From assembly GCA_935421135.1 (NCBI GenBank), contig OW285191.1, forward strand, positions 5,279,504 through 5,343,503: a stretch of DNA of 64,000 nucleotides. The letters are read 5' to 3'. Shown here one piece after another: positions 12,513 to 23,741 of this stretch. Within the stretch, counting starts at the first letter, position 1, and each line of letters starts with the position of its first letter. This stretch comes from Bugulina stolonifera (taxonomy: Eukaryota; Bryozoa; Gymnolaemata; Cheilostomatida; Bugulidae). The notes below the pieces were generated by a model that saw only the letters and a list, made by a program, of their open reading frames with translations, ran no database searches and had not been told where the DNA came from. The position numbers and the translations under genes are program-made.

Positions 12513-14114
12513 TTGTATAGATTAACGGCAACAATGGATGAAACACGATTAGCGAGAAATGCACTGAGTCACTATATTCTATACTCAATATTTTATATTT
12601 ACATATACATTTAAGCATGCGTTAATACTTGTGGTGCCAAAACAAAACCAAGTAGAGTATCAGCATAATATGCTACTGATCTCAACATCTCTGGTAGGGA
12701 GGAAGGATTGTGAACATTAGATAATGGAATGTGTTTCTCAGGTATTATACAGACATCAGGTGGGGACTATGTAGCCATAGTAGCTCACAGGAATGCTAGT
12801 CATGATCAGCATGCCCAGAAATTATGACAAAAAATGGCTATTTTATTTGAATAAAAACTTACCAACTATTACAATAATTTGACTGTATAGACAGTAAAAT
12901 ACACTGGCAAATCTGAAACTCAAGAAAATTCACCCATTTCATTTGCATATGCATGTACTTGGTTAAAACCTAAAGGTATTAGCACAGCACCTAAAGAGGA
13001 ATACAACATCACAGAGTTTAATTATACCACGAGTTGTCGCAAAATATAATGGTTTGTAGGCATATCTTTTAATGCTACTAGTGCATGATTTCTATTCATC
13101 TTTTAGACCAAGCCAATCGATCTTGCTAAATTATGGGAGTCAAAGTTTTCTGCTTTGTTAGGAAGATATGATAACAGCTTACAAAAGTAGGATTTTAGGC
13201 CATAGTTTTCTCCCCAAATGATTGGATCATGCCAGGCTTGATTTAGGAGCCCCCTACCCTGACGTGTCATGACATTTTAGTTTATATTTAGATGACAAAC
13301 TTTATGCTTCAGCAATTACTTTGAAATTGGTTCAAAATTAATATAGTGTAGCATTGGGAACCTATTTTTGTGTGATGCATGCTTTTGTTCCATGGTCTAG
13401 TAAATGAAATTTATGTAAATTTATGAGCGTTCCAAATCGAGCTTAATCATTTATTCCTATAATTATGCTGTTGAAGTTTACAATTGACGTCCTGGGATTG
13501 ACACTTGGCTGCGTATTTGGCAGCTTATGTATCACTGTAATAGTATGCATATACTCGTATGCTGATAAAATAAATCATGTTACTGTGACATGTTGCTAAA
13601 TCTGTCTACAATGTTGGGGATAAGGGTTAATAGATATGTATTGAAGTTGACTTGGTTGCAGGCAGATCAAAAACAACTGAGTTCAACACAACTTAAATCT
13701 GCAAGTAACAGCTAAGTCGATGGATTACAAACCAAATTCTTTTTAAGCTGGCTGAAGGAAAGTGAAGTGGCATTTAAATTCTAGTTTTCAGTTAGAAATA
13801 GTGTTTGTATAGCATATCACTGATAACCTTTTTACATGTATTTGAATGCCTCCACAGGAAACATGAGTTGTGTGTTTTATTCCTGCCATGCGGGTACATG
13901 TACATGTACATGTATATTGATTTCCCTATTGCTTTTTCGATAGAGCTGTTAATAAAAGTTGTGTAAATTATACAAGTATGGCTAGCTCAAGCAATTAATA
14001 ACACTTGATGCTAAAATTCTACCAGTGAAGCTTAGAATTGATGAATGCAGTAGAGTATAGGCTATCAGCACTCAACTCTACCTGACAGCTGTCTGGTATA
14101 ATAATATATAATAT
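12513..14114. other. intergenic, no gene recognised
   Basis: The space between P450-A and LTR element R1. An AATAAA-type signal (gaataaaaac) lies near 12850. Apart from alternating acatgtacatgta tracts near 13900 I see no structured feature. Confidence 0.5.
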
Positions 14115-14921
14115 TGTGATGGTACAGGACATTTGTATACGACTCCAACTCCCGGACGAAGCTCCGCCGCACCCTAAGTGCCTAGTAGTTGTTACAGCGC
14201 TACTCACCTGACACTAACATTCTCACAATTAGTGCTCGTATACTTACCCTTAACTGCATTGCATGTTCAAAGTACTTAATTACCGTCTATATACATGTCT
14301 CCATGTGTTTATGCTCATTCCTTATTCATGTATCTTACTATATGTTGTTGTACATAGTCACATGAATGTTACTAAGTCCTTTTTGTGCCTTTTATACCCA
14401 TGTACAGAGGCCCGACCTCTCAGAATCCATTGATATTCATTTTGTACATGAATTGGACCATTATAAGCAACTTTTGTAGAACCCGACCTATTTTGGGTCG
14501 GCCGTCGGGCTTCCGGCGGCCATCTTGTTGCGCAACTTCCGGACGACCACACGTCGTCTTTTCCCGACGTCATGTCGGCCGGAAGTCCTTATACTATATA
14601 AAGGGCACTGTTTTACTGTTCATTGTCTCAGTCTACACTTGGCTTTCAATAAAGACACATCTATACTTGATACAGGGACTTTCTCTTCCTTTTACTAGGT
14701 CATTCGCTCTGCGAACCGCCTACTAGGTTGAATTACTCTCTTTCACTGTATAGTCTGAAGGTCGGACTTGAGATCAGATGGGTCGTCTTTGGTAGTATTT
14801 GGGCTACTGAGACCGCTCGATCTTTCATGTAATGCGAAGTCCTATTACCACTCATAGGCACTTCATTTCTGGGTCGATAGTCGTCCAAGGACGACCGCAC
14901 CAAAACACAGAAACCATTACA
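14115..14921 (+). repeat. R1 5' LTR
   Basis: It starts TGTGATGG and ends CCATTACA. It contains a TATA box (tatataa at 14595-14601) and an AATAAA signal at 14648-14653, which places R between them. GC-rich 'ggtcgg/ccgacc' motifs repeat through U3. The long ORF in it is shared by other copies only because the LTR is shared. Confidence 0.9.
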
Positions 14922-14922
14922 T

Positions 14923-14942
14923 TGGTGGCAGCGGTGGGATTC
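14923..14942 (+). other. R1 primer-binding site, tRNA-Leu
   Basis: One base after the LTR the sequence TGGTGGCAGCGGTGGGAT is complementary to the 3' end (ATCCCACCGCTGCCA plus CCA) of animal tRNA-Leu(AAG) as I know it. Confidence 0.85.
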
Positions 14943-15310
14943 TAAGGTCGTACTCTTACGATACGAAGAGAAGGAAGGTGACCTCGGCCTCGGGTGACCG
15001 ACCGACCTCATTCTTCAATACTTCTACGGCGATTTAGGACTCGGACCCGGGAACCTTGGATACGAGAAGGTGACAAACGCTAAAGTGCACCCATAATTCT
15101 CGTGGTTCCGCTGGATGTAGCCCGACCTACGCCGGATCTTCAATCAAAGACCGACCTCGGATCCAGAACAGATTGACGGTACTCAGTACGACCATTAGGC
15201 CGACACGGCCTAACAAACTACGGTAGTTAACTAGCTACCCGACACCCTACAGACGTCAAACCGAGGACGACACGTCCCCTCCATTAAAGAGGCTCCATCT
15301 ATACTCAGCA

Positions 15311-16171
15311 ATGGCTAGCGATATAGACAGGCTAGTAGAGGTAATCGGACAGTACATAGAAGTAGTTCGACCTCAGCCGCCTCAACCCTCTTTCAAGACA
15401 CCACAGTTCGACGGGCAAGGAGACGTCGAGTTCTTTATAGAACAATTCCTGACCATAGCCGAGGCAAACGACTGGAGCCCGGCAGCCATGTACCTTCACC
15501 TAAGAGAGGCCCTCAAGGGACCGGCACAAGAATGTGGCCGACCCGGCACCTCAGAAGGGATCTTCGAAGCTCTACGCGCTCGATACGGGTTAACTGATAA
15601 AGAAGCTAGACTCCAGCTCATACAGCTGCGGAAAGATCCCGGCATGTCATTACAAGAACATGCCACCTTAGTCAAGAAACTTGTACATGTGGCTTTCCAG
15701 GAACTACCCGAAGCGCACCGCCGGGTATTGGCTGTGGAAAACTTCAGTAACTCTCTTGAGGACGGACACCTACAGAGACACCTCTTGGCAATAAACCCCA
15801 GAGACGTGGACTCGGCCGTCCGAGCCGGAAATGACTTCCTGCTCGTCAAGGGACCTTCCCGTGGAAGTAAAGCACACCAAATCAGGGCAGTCACAGAACC
15901 CGAGCCGGAGACACCCCAAATAAATACAGTGGACTCCGACCTGACCTGGATCAACGACCTGAAAGAGGCCATCCAGACACTCAGCCAAGAAGTCAGACGA
16001 CTTCGAGGACTACTAGACGCCCCCAGAGCGCCAGGACCTCGGAACAGACCCTCCTGGCAGACCAGCAAAAAGCCTGGTCCCCCTCCTCAACGGACCAATG
16101 GGAACACTCCCCCCACATATCCTGAGCCGCTAGTACCCGAGTCGGGAAAAGGCTCCGGCCCGAGACAGTAG
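15311..16171 (+). CDS. gag: R1 Gag
   Basis: 286 codons from ATG to TAG. It matches retrotransposon Gag: an N-terminal region with PQFDGQGDVEFFIEQF, then GPAQECGRP and a helical segment ending in YGLTDKEARLQL, which align with ARECG and FGLTPTEARERL in G1 Gag and with GPAQECGRP in R2. The C-terminus is Pro/Arg-rich and lacks a CCHC knuckle, unlike G1 Gag. The stop lies downstream of a slippery site at 16144-16150, so a fraction of ribosomes should continue into the protease frame. Confidence 0.85.
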   Translation: MASDIDRLVEVIGQYIEVVRPQPPQPSFKTPQFDGQGDVEFFIEQFLTIAEANDWSPAAMYLHLREALKGPAQECGRPGTSEGIFEALRARYGLTDKEARLQLIQLRKDPGMSLQEHATLVKKLVHVAFQELPEAHRRVLAVENFSNSLEDGHLQRHLLAINPRDVDSAVRAGNDFLLVKGPSRGSKAHQIRAVTEPEPETPQINTVDSDLTWINDLKEAIQTLSQEVRRLRGLLDAPRAPGPRNRPSWQTSKKPGPPPQRTNGNTPPTYPEPLVPESGKGSGPRQ

Positions 16172-18978
16172 AGGCTGGCACTCGGGCCCTACAAGTTCCT
16201 CACACCTCTCACATTACCATCTCGGAAGACCGTCCCAAGTATCCGGTCGGCAAGGCCGACCCCCCTTCTAAAACAGTGACTCAAGTGACGTATGTGAAGC
16301 CGCATGTACCTAGCCTGTACATAAAAGGACGACTATGTAGCCAAGATGTAACCCTACTCTTGGACACGGGCTGTACGACCAACCTAATATCGCCCCGCAT
16401 CCTGAAGAAGCTGCAGAGACCCGACCTAGAGGTCCTACCAGTAAGTCAGCCATATGGCAAGATGGCCGACGGCTCGACTCTCAGGTTCGAGGGAATGGTA
16501 AGGCTACCTATGGTAGTCGGTCGTACCTTTAGCCAAGAACTGTTCCTCATCGGCTCCATACCAGAAGATGGCATCCTAGGGATGCCCTACCTGACTAAAC
16601 ACAAGTGCTCTGTAAACTGCCATACCGCAAAGGTATACACCAGCCGAGATCAATGGCCGTGTGTCAATAGAACGGGAAGCCCTTATACATTGAGGACGAT
16701 GCCTGAGATGAAGCCTAGTACGCCTCCGCCCGACGTCGATGACTCATGCCGACGTCAAGAACACCCCACAAGAGGATCCAGGGCCGAGGGAGGAACGGAT
16801 AATTCAGTACCTAGTACACCTGCGCCCGACGTTGATGATCAATGCCGACGTCAAGGACACCCCAACAGAGGATCCAGGGCCAAGGGAGGAACGGGAAGCT
16901 CATCACTTAGTACACCTGCGCCCGACGTCGATGATCAATGCCGACGTCAAGGACACCCCCACAGAGGATCCAGGGCCGAGGGAGGAAAAGGATCATTACC
17001 GCCCAGTACAACTCCGCATGGCGTCGAAGTACAATGCCGACGCCCTGGCCACCCGATAGGGGGGCTAGAAGCCGAGGGAGGAACAGCGAAGAAAAAGAGG
17101 CAAGTAGAGGACCAGGGCCGACAGGCTAAAAAGCCGCGCATCCAGGAGCGTAGACAAGGCGCAAACCGCCTCGAGGAAGGAGCTGTCGACTATTTCCAGC
17201 ACCCGATATTCCCGCCGCCCGACTGGGGCAGAGGTTCAAAAGGTAGACCCTCCTACGTCCGGATGCTAACGCCCTACACTAGGGAAAACAGACCCCTATC
17301 ATACAGGAGGAAGGCCCGGGGGAAGCGAGGCCGACCCCCAGAGGTTATACTAGAAGAAATTCATCACAAATGGGCTGCCCAGACGACTACCTATCGTAGG
17401 CCGACACGGCCAGGCCCGTGTTTACTCTCCAATTCCACAGACGGATCCGGTGACCCAGACAACCTTGAGATCAAAATAGATCTAACAACAGGGGTCAGAC
17501 AAGTGCACTTCCGCCGCAACGTAGTTCTACTACATGGTGAGAAGCCAGGTGTTGCAGGCATAACGTCGCACACCACAAGGAGAACCAGGGCAGCCCCCAC
17601 ACCTATAAAAGGCCAGGATCCAGATGGATCCCCCAGTACCTTCACCACCACCACTCAGTCAACACCTAGTCGGACAACAGAGCACTCTATTCGAGACTCC
17701 TCAACAAGGACGGTGCCCTCCCTAGTCGGCCTACTCATGGACTTGCCAGGTGAGCCAATAGACTTGGACGAGGTACTATTGCTTCTGGACGACGACGACT
17801 TATATGCTGATCTCGGGAACTCCTCGAGGGATGAGGTCGTGCCAGTCGGGTCGGGTCATACTGAAGTACCTTCGGTGCTTCAGGACGATGCCGTCCTAAC
17901 CGACTCGGACATGCACCGCCTCCCCTCCGGGACGACCTCGGACACGCATATGTACTCCAATAACATTGTACACCATGTGACTGAGTCGGGTGACGAAGAC
18001 GACTCGGCCTACGCAAACATTGATAATCTAAATGATCAACCTCTTGTATCTACACTTTCTCTTATAGAGACCTCTCCAGAGACGCCTATGCCGCAGTCTC
18101 AACTTTGCTGGATCTCTCCACGGACCAGTAGTGATATACGTCGGACAGCCCGATGTAAAGGAAGGAACTCCTATTGTCGACTATGTAAGCTAGAAGGGAC
18201 GGAGAACACCATCAAGGCTCACACACGCCAACACTTTACCCAGTTCTTCTGTTCCTGTGGAGTCAGCGCCCGTGATGCAGAGACTGTCTATCGGCACCAA
18301 AGCCAGACAGGCCACGGAGCCATCCAGTATGAAGTGGATTCCCACATGTTCCAGCTTTTCCTCAAGGCAATGAAGCTCGACAAGAGGGTCGCTTACCCCT
18401 CATGCATCCCAGCAGACGTAGGACCGAAACCTTTCACTATACCAGCTCCTCCAGAAGCTGAAGCCAGAGCAGCAGTGGTGCGACTGACACCTCCTCCTGC
18501 CCCAAAGAAAACAAGTAAAAGAAAGTCGCCCTGGGAGCGACTAGGCAGTCCAAAGCGACCACAGACTCGTATGGACCCTCCAGCCTTGGATCACCGAGGG
18601 ACTGATACTTACGACATACCCAAACGTCGGCCCCGGCCGCCTAAGGCTAGACCCGGATCAGACAAGGCCGTCCCGTTGTCGACCAGCCCTCCAGATACTA
18701 AAAATACAAAGAAGACTCTTGAATCCCGCACCCCTACAGCAGAATTCCCGAAGGAGAGAGAACGATTGTGTGCTACTCTGAACAATCGTCTCGGACGCCT
18801 CAGGCACCAATTGCACATACTCCAGCAGAGACTTCTTCACTCACATGTTAGAGACCGGCTTACTATAGTCCAGCAGACGGAAGCCGTACAAGACGAAATA
18901 TCCCTCCACCAACGGCTCACGGAGCAGATCCTTAGACATACTCGGAGAGATAGTGCCAAGGATCGGGGGGCTATGTGA
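16126..18978 (+). CDS. R1 protease plus zinc-finger-like protein (PR-ORF2)
   Basis: This frame is open from 16126 and is entered by -1 frameshift. There is no ATG near the start; the first possible initiator is a GTG at 16276 (900 codons from there). Residues counted from 16276: retropepsin with LLDTG at 28-32, ADGS, and ILGMPY. Next comes a repeat region (about 150-265) of four 32-residue units containing DVDD-CRRQ-HP-RGS, encoded by 96-bp repeats (steps 16731, 16827, 16923). A basic/acidic Pro-rich middle follows. A Cys/His cluster at about 635-680 has C-x2-C, H-x3-H, C-x-C and a final His pair. A predicted coiled coil (NNRLGRLRHQLHILQQRLL) lies near 835-895. No RT, RNase H or integrase motif is present. 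The Cys/His cluster and the coiled-coil tail are also present in R2, so they look functional, perhaps nucleic-acid binding. Confidence 0.75.
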   Translation, partial: AASTRVGKRLRPETVEAGTRALQVPHTSHITISEDRPKYPVGKADPPSKTVTQVTYVKPHVPSLYIKGRLCSQDVTLLLDTGCTTNLISPRILKKLQRPDLEVLPVSQPYGKMADGSTLRFEGMVRLPMVVGRTFSQELFLIGSIPEDGILGMPYLTKHKCSVNCHTAKVYTSRDQWPCVNRTGSPYTLRTMPEMKPSTPPPDVDDSCRRQEHPTRGSRAEGGTDNSVPSTPAPDVDDQCRRQGHPNRGSRAKGGTGSSSLSTPAPDVDDQCRRQGHPHRGSRAEGGKGSLPPSTTPHGVEVQCRRPGHPIGGLEAEGGTAKKKRQVEDQGRQAKKPRIQERRQGANRLEEGAVDYFQHPIFPPPDWGRGSKGRPSYVRMLTPYTRENRPLSYRRKARGKRGRPPEVILEEIHHKWAAQTTTYRRPTRPGPCLLSNSTDGSGDPDNLEIKIDLTTGVRQVHFRRNVVLLHGEKPGVAGITSHTTRRTRAAPTPIKGQDPDGSPSTFTTTTQSTPSRTTEHSIRDSSTRTVPSLVGLLMDLPGEPIDLDEVLLLLDDDDLYADLGNSSRDEVVPVGSGHTEVPSVLQDDAVLTDSDMHRLPSGTTSDTHMYSNNIVHHVTESGDEDDSAYANIDNLNDQPLVSTLSLIETSPETPMPQSQLCWISPRTSSDIRRTARCKGRNSYCRLCKLEGTENTIKAHTRQHFTQFFCSCGVSARDAETVYRHQSQTGHGAIQYEVDSHMFQLFLKAMKLDKRVAYPSCIPADVGPKPFTIPAPPEAEARAAVVRLTPPPAPKKTSKRKSPWERLGSPKRPQTRMDPPALDHRGTDTYDIPKRRPRPPKARPGSDKAVPLSTSPPDTKNTKKTLESRTPTAEFPKERERLCATLNNRLGRLRHQLHILQQRLLHSHVRDRLTIVQQTEAVQDEISLHQRLTEQILRHTRRDSAKDRGAM
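16144..16188 (+). promoter_or_regulatory. R1 -1 ribosomal frameshift signal
   Basis: In the Gag frame the heptamer reads G GGA AAA (16144-16150), followed by a 6-nt spacer and a perfect 8-bp stem, ggcccgag (16157-16164) with ctcgggcc (16181-16188). The -1 frame opens at 16126 and runs without a stop into the protease ORF, while Gag stops at 16171 inside the loop. All parts of an X XXY YYZ signal are present. Confidence 0.85.
18966..18973 (+). other. R1 polypurine tract
   Basis: The sequence ggggggcta directly precedes the 3' LTR. The equivalent position in R2 reads tagcccccc on the plus strand, so the tract is conserved between the two elements. Confidence 0.6.
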
Positions 18979-19780
18979 TGGTACAGGACATTTGTATACG
19001 ACTCCAACTCCCGGACGAAGCTCCGCCGCACCCTAAGTGCCTAGTAGTTGTTACAGCGCTACTCACCTGACACTAACATTCTCACAATTAGTGCTCGTAT
19101 ACTTACCCTTAACTGCATTGCATGTTCAAAGTACTTAATTACCGTCTATATACATGTCTCCATGTGTTTATGCTCATTCCTTATTCATGTATCTTACTAT
19201 ATGTTGTTGTACATAGTCACATGAATGTTACTAAGTCCTTTTTGTGCCTTTTATACCCATGTACAGAGGCCCGACCTCTCAGAATCCATTGATATTCATT
19301 TTGTACATGAATTGGACCATTATAAGCAACTTTTGTAGAACCCGACCTATTTTGGGTCGGCCGTCGGGCTTCCGGCGGCCATCTTGTTGCGCAACTTCCG
19401 GACGACCACACGTCGTCTTTTCCCGACGTCATGTCGGCCGGAAGTCCTTATACTATATAAAGGGCACTGTTTTACTGTTCATTGTCTCAGTCTACACTTG
19501 GCTTTCAATAAAGACACATCTATACTTGATACAGGGACTTTCTCTTCCTTTTACTAGGTCATTCGCTCTGCGAACCGCCTACTAGGTTGAATTACTCTCT
19601 TTCACTGTATAGTCTGAAGGTCGGACTTGAGATCAGATGGGTCGTCTTTGGTAGTATTTGGGCTACTGAGACCGCTCGATCTTTCATGTAATGCGAAGTC
19701 CTATTACCACTCATAGGCACTTCATTTCTGGGCCGATAGTCGTCCAAGGACGACCGCACCAAAACACAGAAACCATTACA
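18974..19780 (+). repeat. R1 3' LTR
   Basis: 807 bp, almost identical to the 5' LTR. It ends 136 bp before the P450-B initiator ATG and lies in the same orientation, so its U3 TATA box could drive the host gene or it may have displaced the original promoter. Confidence 0.9.
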
Positions 19781-21910
19781 ATATTTAAGTGGAATGCATA
19801 TACTGATCAACTATAATATTATGTTCCTACGGCATGTTACTAAGTATGTCTACAATAATGTAGATAAGGGCCATTATATAGTTACTAAAAGTTGACTTGA
19901 CACAGGAACAGTGATAATGGCTATGTTCACTACTACCTTATTACTGTCAGTAGTTGATACACTACTAACTTACTTCTTCTTAAAGTGGCTATGGGTAAGT
20001 AAGTAAGATTATATATTCAGATTTCAGGTGGCAGATTGCAAATGCTATAATGTACATGATTGCATCAATCTTGATTGGCATGTTTTGTACACCATCGAAA
20101 TGTGCTTATACACGTAGTGATGTGCCAGTCTTCCCTGCATGGAGTGAGCGTAACCCACAATGCAAGTTTCTACAATATTGTGATTTGAAACACTGTGTTA
20201 CTTTGTCTTTCAACAAAAATACGTTTGTGATATTGCATTGTAGAACCCGCTAAGAATAATTCCAGGACCACGAGGCCTGCCAATACTTGGCAATGGTCTC
20301 TCTGCTACTCCAACAAAGTTGCATATGATACTCTATGATTGGGCCCTGAAGTATGGAGATGTGATGAAGATCTCAATGTTTGGCACTCCCATGGTTGTGA
20401 TTAATAGTACTGAGATAGCTTACGAAGTGCTTGGGAGAACAGGTTTGTTTAGAATTACTGATGTACACGCCATGTAAATTCATTCCTGTAGTGTTCAACA
20501 GGCAAACTTCAGATATTCCACTAAAACTTTTATAATGCCACTTGACTTCAGTGCAAAGTACATCGCAGTAACAATTTACTAGTGGTTTTTTAGGCTCTGA
20601 TTTCTAAGGAAGACCTAAAAGTCCACGTGCAGAAATACTTGTTCCAAAAACCCTTGGCTTTGAGGTGAGTGAATTATTTTAGTGCTTTTCTTATTGATAT
20701 CAGCGGTGGGAAACGTGTTCGTCTGTTAAGGGTATGCTGCACTGTCTGTTAAGGGTATGCTACACGGGCTAGCAGTCAAGTTTAGCTTTTAGGATAATAA
20801 AATAAAATCATTGAATAAATTAAAATTAATTTAATAAGTTAATTTAAATTTGTGCTATATTCTACTGACCACAAAATGGACGAAAGCTGTATAGCTATGT
20901 TGTTTAAATTAATCCAACAAAAGACCAGCACTGTGGGAGAAGTTCAATCCTTATTTTAAACACGAGGTAAATAAATTAAATCAACAGTGAAGCTATCGTG
21001 TGCATCCCAAACCATAAATTAATTCAAGTCAAGCCTCTCAGGTGCTCATTACGTACAGGAAACATTTAGTTGAACTTAGTTTTCACCGAGCAAAAATATT
21101 TTAACCTGCGTGTTCCGATATATTGCTAAAATAGTGGAGGTTTTAATTTAAGCTACAATATGGAGGGGCTAATCCTAAAGAGATTGAATGTAAATGTATC
21201 ACAACCCCCAATTTTCATTTTGTAGGTTCACAGGCTACAATATTTTCTTAGATTTATCTACTCTTTCTTTCAGTTGAATTAATGAGTAGACAACTTCTTT
21301 TGTTTACAATAAAAACGCAACTTCTGTGTAGCACCTGACAACGTTTTCCGTTTTTTAAACTGGCCATATTCGCAGAAGTTGTGCGTCCATGTAGAATACC
21401 CTTTAGTCCGAAAGTACATGATACTTACGTCTGGTATAGTATTGTGATCAAACAGTATTTCATGAGTTGCGGCATGTGCTTGAGAGGTTTGTTTGTAAAA
21501 AATGTTTAAAGTTGCAGTAACTTTCCTTGCAAGCTTTCTTGTGGCTAGCACAATGTGAAATCTTTCATGTACTTCATTTGCACACTGCAGATGCCACTTT
21601 AAAGCACAGTACCTAACCCTTCCTATAATATTTGTATTTATTAAAGAGTAATTAATACAATGTAGTCAATTGATGATCCCGGCTACCCAGAGAGAAGAAG
21701 TGTTGCGACAAAGGCACTGAAAGGGTATGGAGAGGGAGTCGCCCATCTAGAGAATATAATACAGGATATGCTTGCTGACCTAGTAAGTGATGTTACACAA
21801 CAAGACGGGAAACCTATGGATACTTATCGACTTGCTTATGGATACCTCTGCTGTGTAATATCATCCATTGTGAGTATTTTATAGTCATGCAGAATCTGCA
21901 TACCTAACAG

Positions 21911-23540
21911 TAGGCCTGCACAGGTGTTGCCTTCCCACTGATATTCGGTTTTTGGGGTGGTGGTAATCAAACACCGGTTGACACCGGTTCTCTTGTGCCT
22001 AGTCTCATTCGGTGTCAACCGATGCCAAATTTGGATCGATATACCGAACCGCACCGGACCCCTTGATCCTGGTCTCAAGCGGTGTTAGACGGTGTCAACT
22101 TTGGTTCGATATACCGGATCGAACTGGTCCAGGAGCTAGTTCGCCTAATAGAGTTGTCCCATCATGACCGTTCAATACAAAGGAACAAAAATCCTCAACA
22201 CTTTCTTGCAACATGAGTTCATGCCAATCATTGTTTATTTTATTTTCAGATATGGCAGGCAGACAGGGCTTCATTAAAACATAGTATATGTATATTATTT
22301 TATTTAAGTGGCTATTGGGCTAATGAAAGTAATCAGTGCTTACTCCTACTCCCAAGATTTTGTATTTGCCCATGTAGTCTAGTGAGTCTTAAGTTGCATT
22401 GGGTCTTACTTCACCCATTTTATGTAATTTTAATAAATATATTAAATATAAAAACATGATGCTGGACACACACCCAACCGACTACATATTATTTATTAGA
22501 TTTATTACTGATTGTGACCAAATTACAGAAGAAAAACAGCAAACATTGTTTCCACCACACTCGTACCACTGACACAAAAAGATAACAAATTAAAAATGAC
22601 ATGGGCTAACTTCATATCACAAGAGAAAGAAGAAACGCTAGCATAGTTGCATATGATGTAATGATAATGTAGGGAATCTTTCTTGCAAGCTTTCTTGATA
22701 GATTGCTGAATTGGTATAATGATTAATCCTCCTTGGTATAATTCAGTGTGTCCACCGATTGAATCTAGCAGATTTGTCTTCAGATGGGATATTACGATGG
22801 CTCAGTCCGATGAATTCTACCTACAAAATATTGATTGAACATTAGTATTAGCTTATTTTAAATAAATAAAGAGCTGGTGCTTACCAAAAGCATAACTACA
22901 CAACGATTTTAAATTAAAATACCATAATTAATAATGATTAACTATTATAAGCATTGTAGCTATTCTTAGTTACAAGCGAATATAACCAAACTTAAACATT
23001 AGTAGTAGATTAATTATAATAGAAATAATTAATCCAATGGTATGTTTAAATTTAATTATTTTTTTATATTATTTATAAAATAATATAATCCATTATATTC
23101 GATCGTATACTACTGTTCTATTTCAGCACACTATTCATGAACAAAGCAATAATATGCAAACGATAGAATATAATATACCAGAATCTGCTAAGTTACGTAA
23201 TTATGAATCAATTTAGTATAATTTAATAATAATTATTACCTCCACAACATTGATAATCAATCACAGCCACGATGGCAGTTAATGTTGAAACGGATTAGCG
23301 AAGGTATGCAACCTAGTTTGAAGTGAGGTAAACAAGAACACGTGATATAGGACCGCATGAATATTGAATGACTACTGGCATAGCGGTCCGGTTCGATAAC
23401 ATCGAACTACACCGAACTATCGATATATCGTTTGGGCACGGTGCCGGTGCGATTCGGTGCATAAAAAATTTGCCGATGTGTAACACCGAGGGTTCACACA
23501 CCGTTTACATCGTTTGAAACCGAAACACCGTGCAGGCCTA
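21911..23540. mobile_element. non-autonomous hAT-like element
   Basis: It is bounded by an exact 8-bp duplication CCTAACAG (21903-21910 and 23541-23548). The termini are inverted: TAGGCCTGCACAGGTGTT on the left and the reverse complement of TAGGCCTGCACGGTGTTT on the right. Subterminal regions are packed with accggt/aaccga motifs on both sides, as expected for transposase binding sites. The 1630-bp interior is AT-rich with no transposase ORF. It lies in P450-B intron 4. Confidence 0.8.
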
Positions 23541-23741
23541 CCTAACAGCCTACTGACTCACTTCAACCCTTACCGATCTACTAGCCTACTGGCTTGGGGA
23601 ATGTCACCTTGAGAATTTGGCTATTTCATTCAATGCACAACATAATAAAATAGGAACTACATGTCGTAAGGTGTGAAGATAGAATATGGATCTCAGATAG
23701 CACCAACAGAATGAGTGATACTTGAAATAACAATGCTGGTT

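Larger units (their letters stand above)
14115..19780 (+). mobile_element. LTR retrotransposon R1, Gag-PR only, no RT/IN
   Basis: A complete 5666-bp element flanked by the 4-bp duplication ATAT. Both LTRs are 807 bp (14115-14921 and 18974-19780); the only difference I noticed by eye is t/c near 14874/19733, which implies a very recent insertion. The ends are TGTGATGG...CCATTACA. A tRNA-Leu primer site follows the 5' LTR and the purine tract ggggggcta precedes the 3' LTR. Two long ORFs (gag at 15311, and a 900-codon frame from about 16126) overlap and are linked by a -1 frameshift signal. Gag and protease resemble those of G1 (30885-38737), but the rest of the second ORF has no reverse transcriptase, RNase H or integrase motif. 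The element therefore cannot copy itself without an outside RT and integrase. It ends 136 bp before the P450-B start codon. Confidence 0.9.

Noticed and set aside
14385..14726. Conserved ORF of 108-113 codons inside every R-family LTR (also 19244, 43567, 48315)
   Set aside because: It is open only because the LTR copies are similar to each other; it crosses TATA box, poly(A) signal and U5, and is truncated in the solo LTR at 28869.
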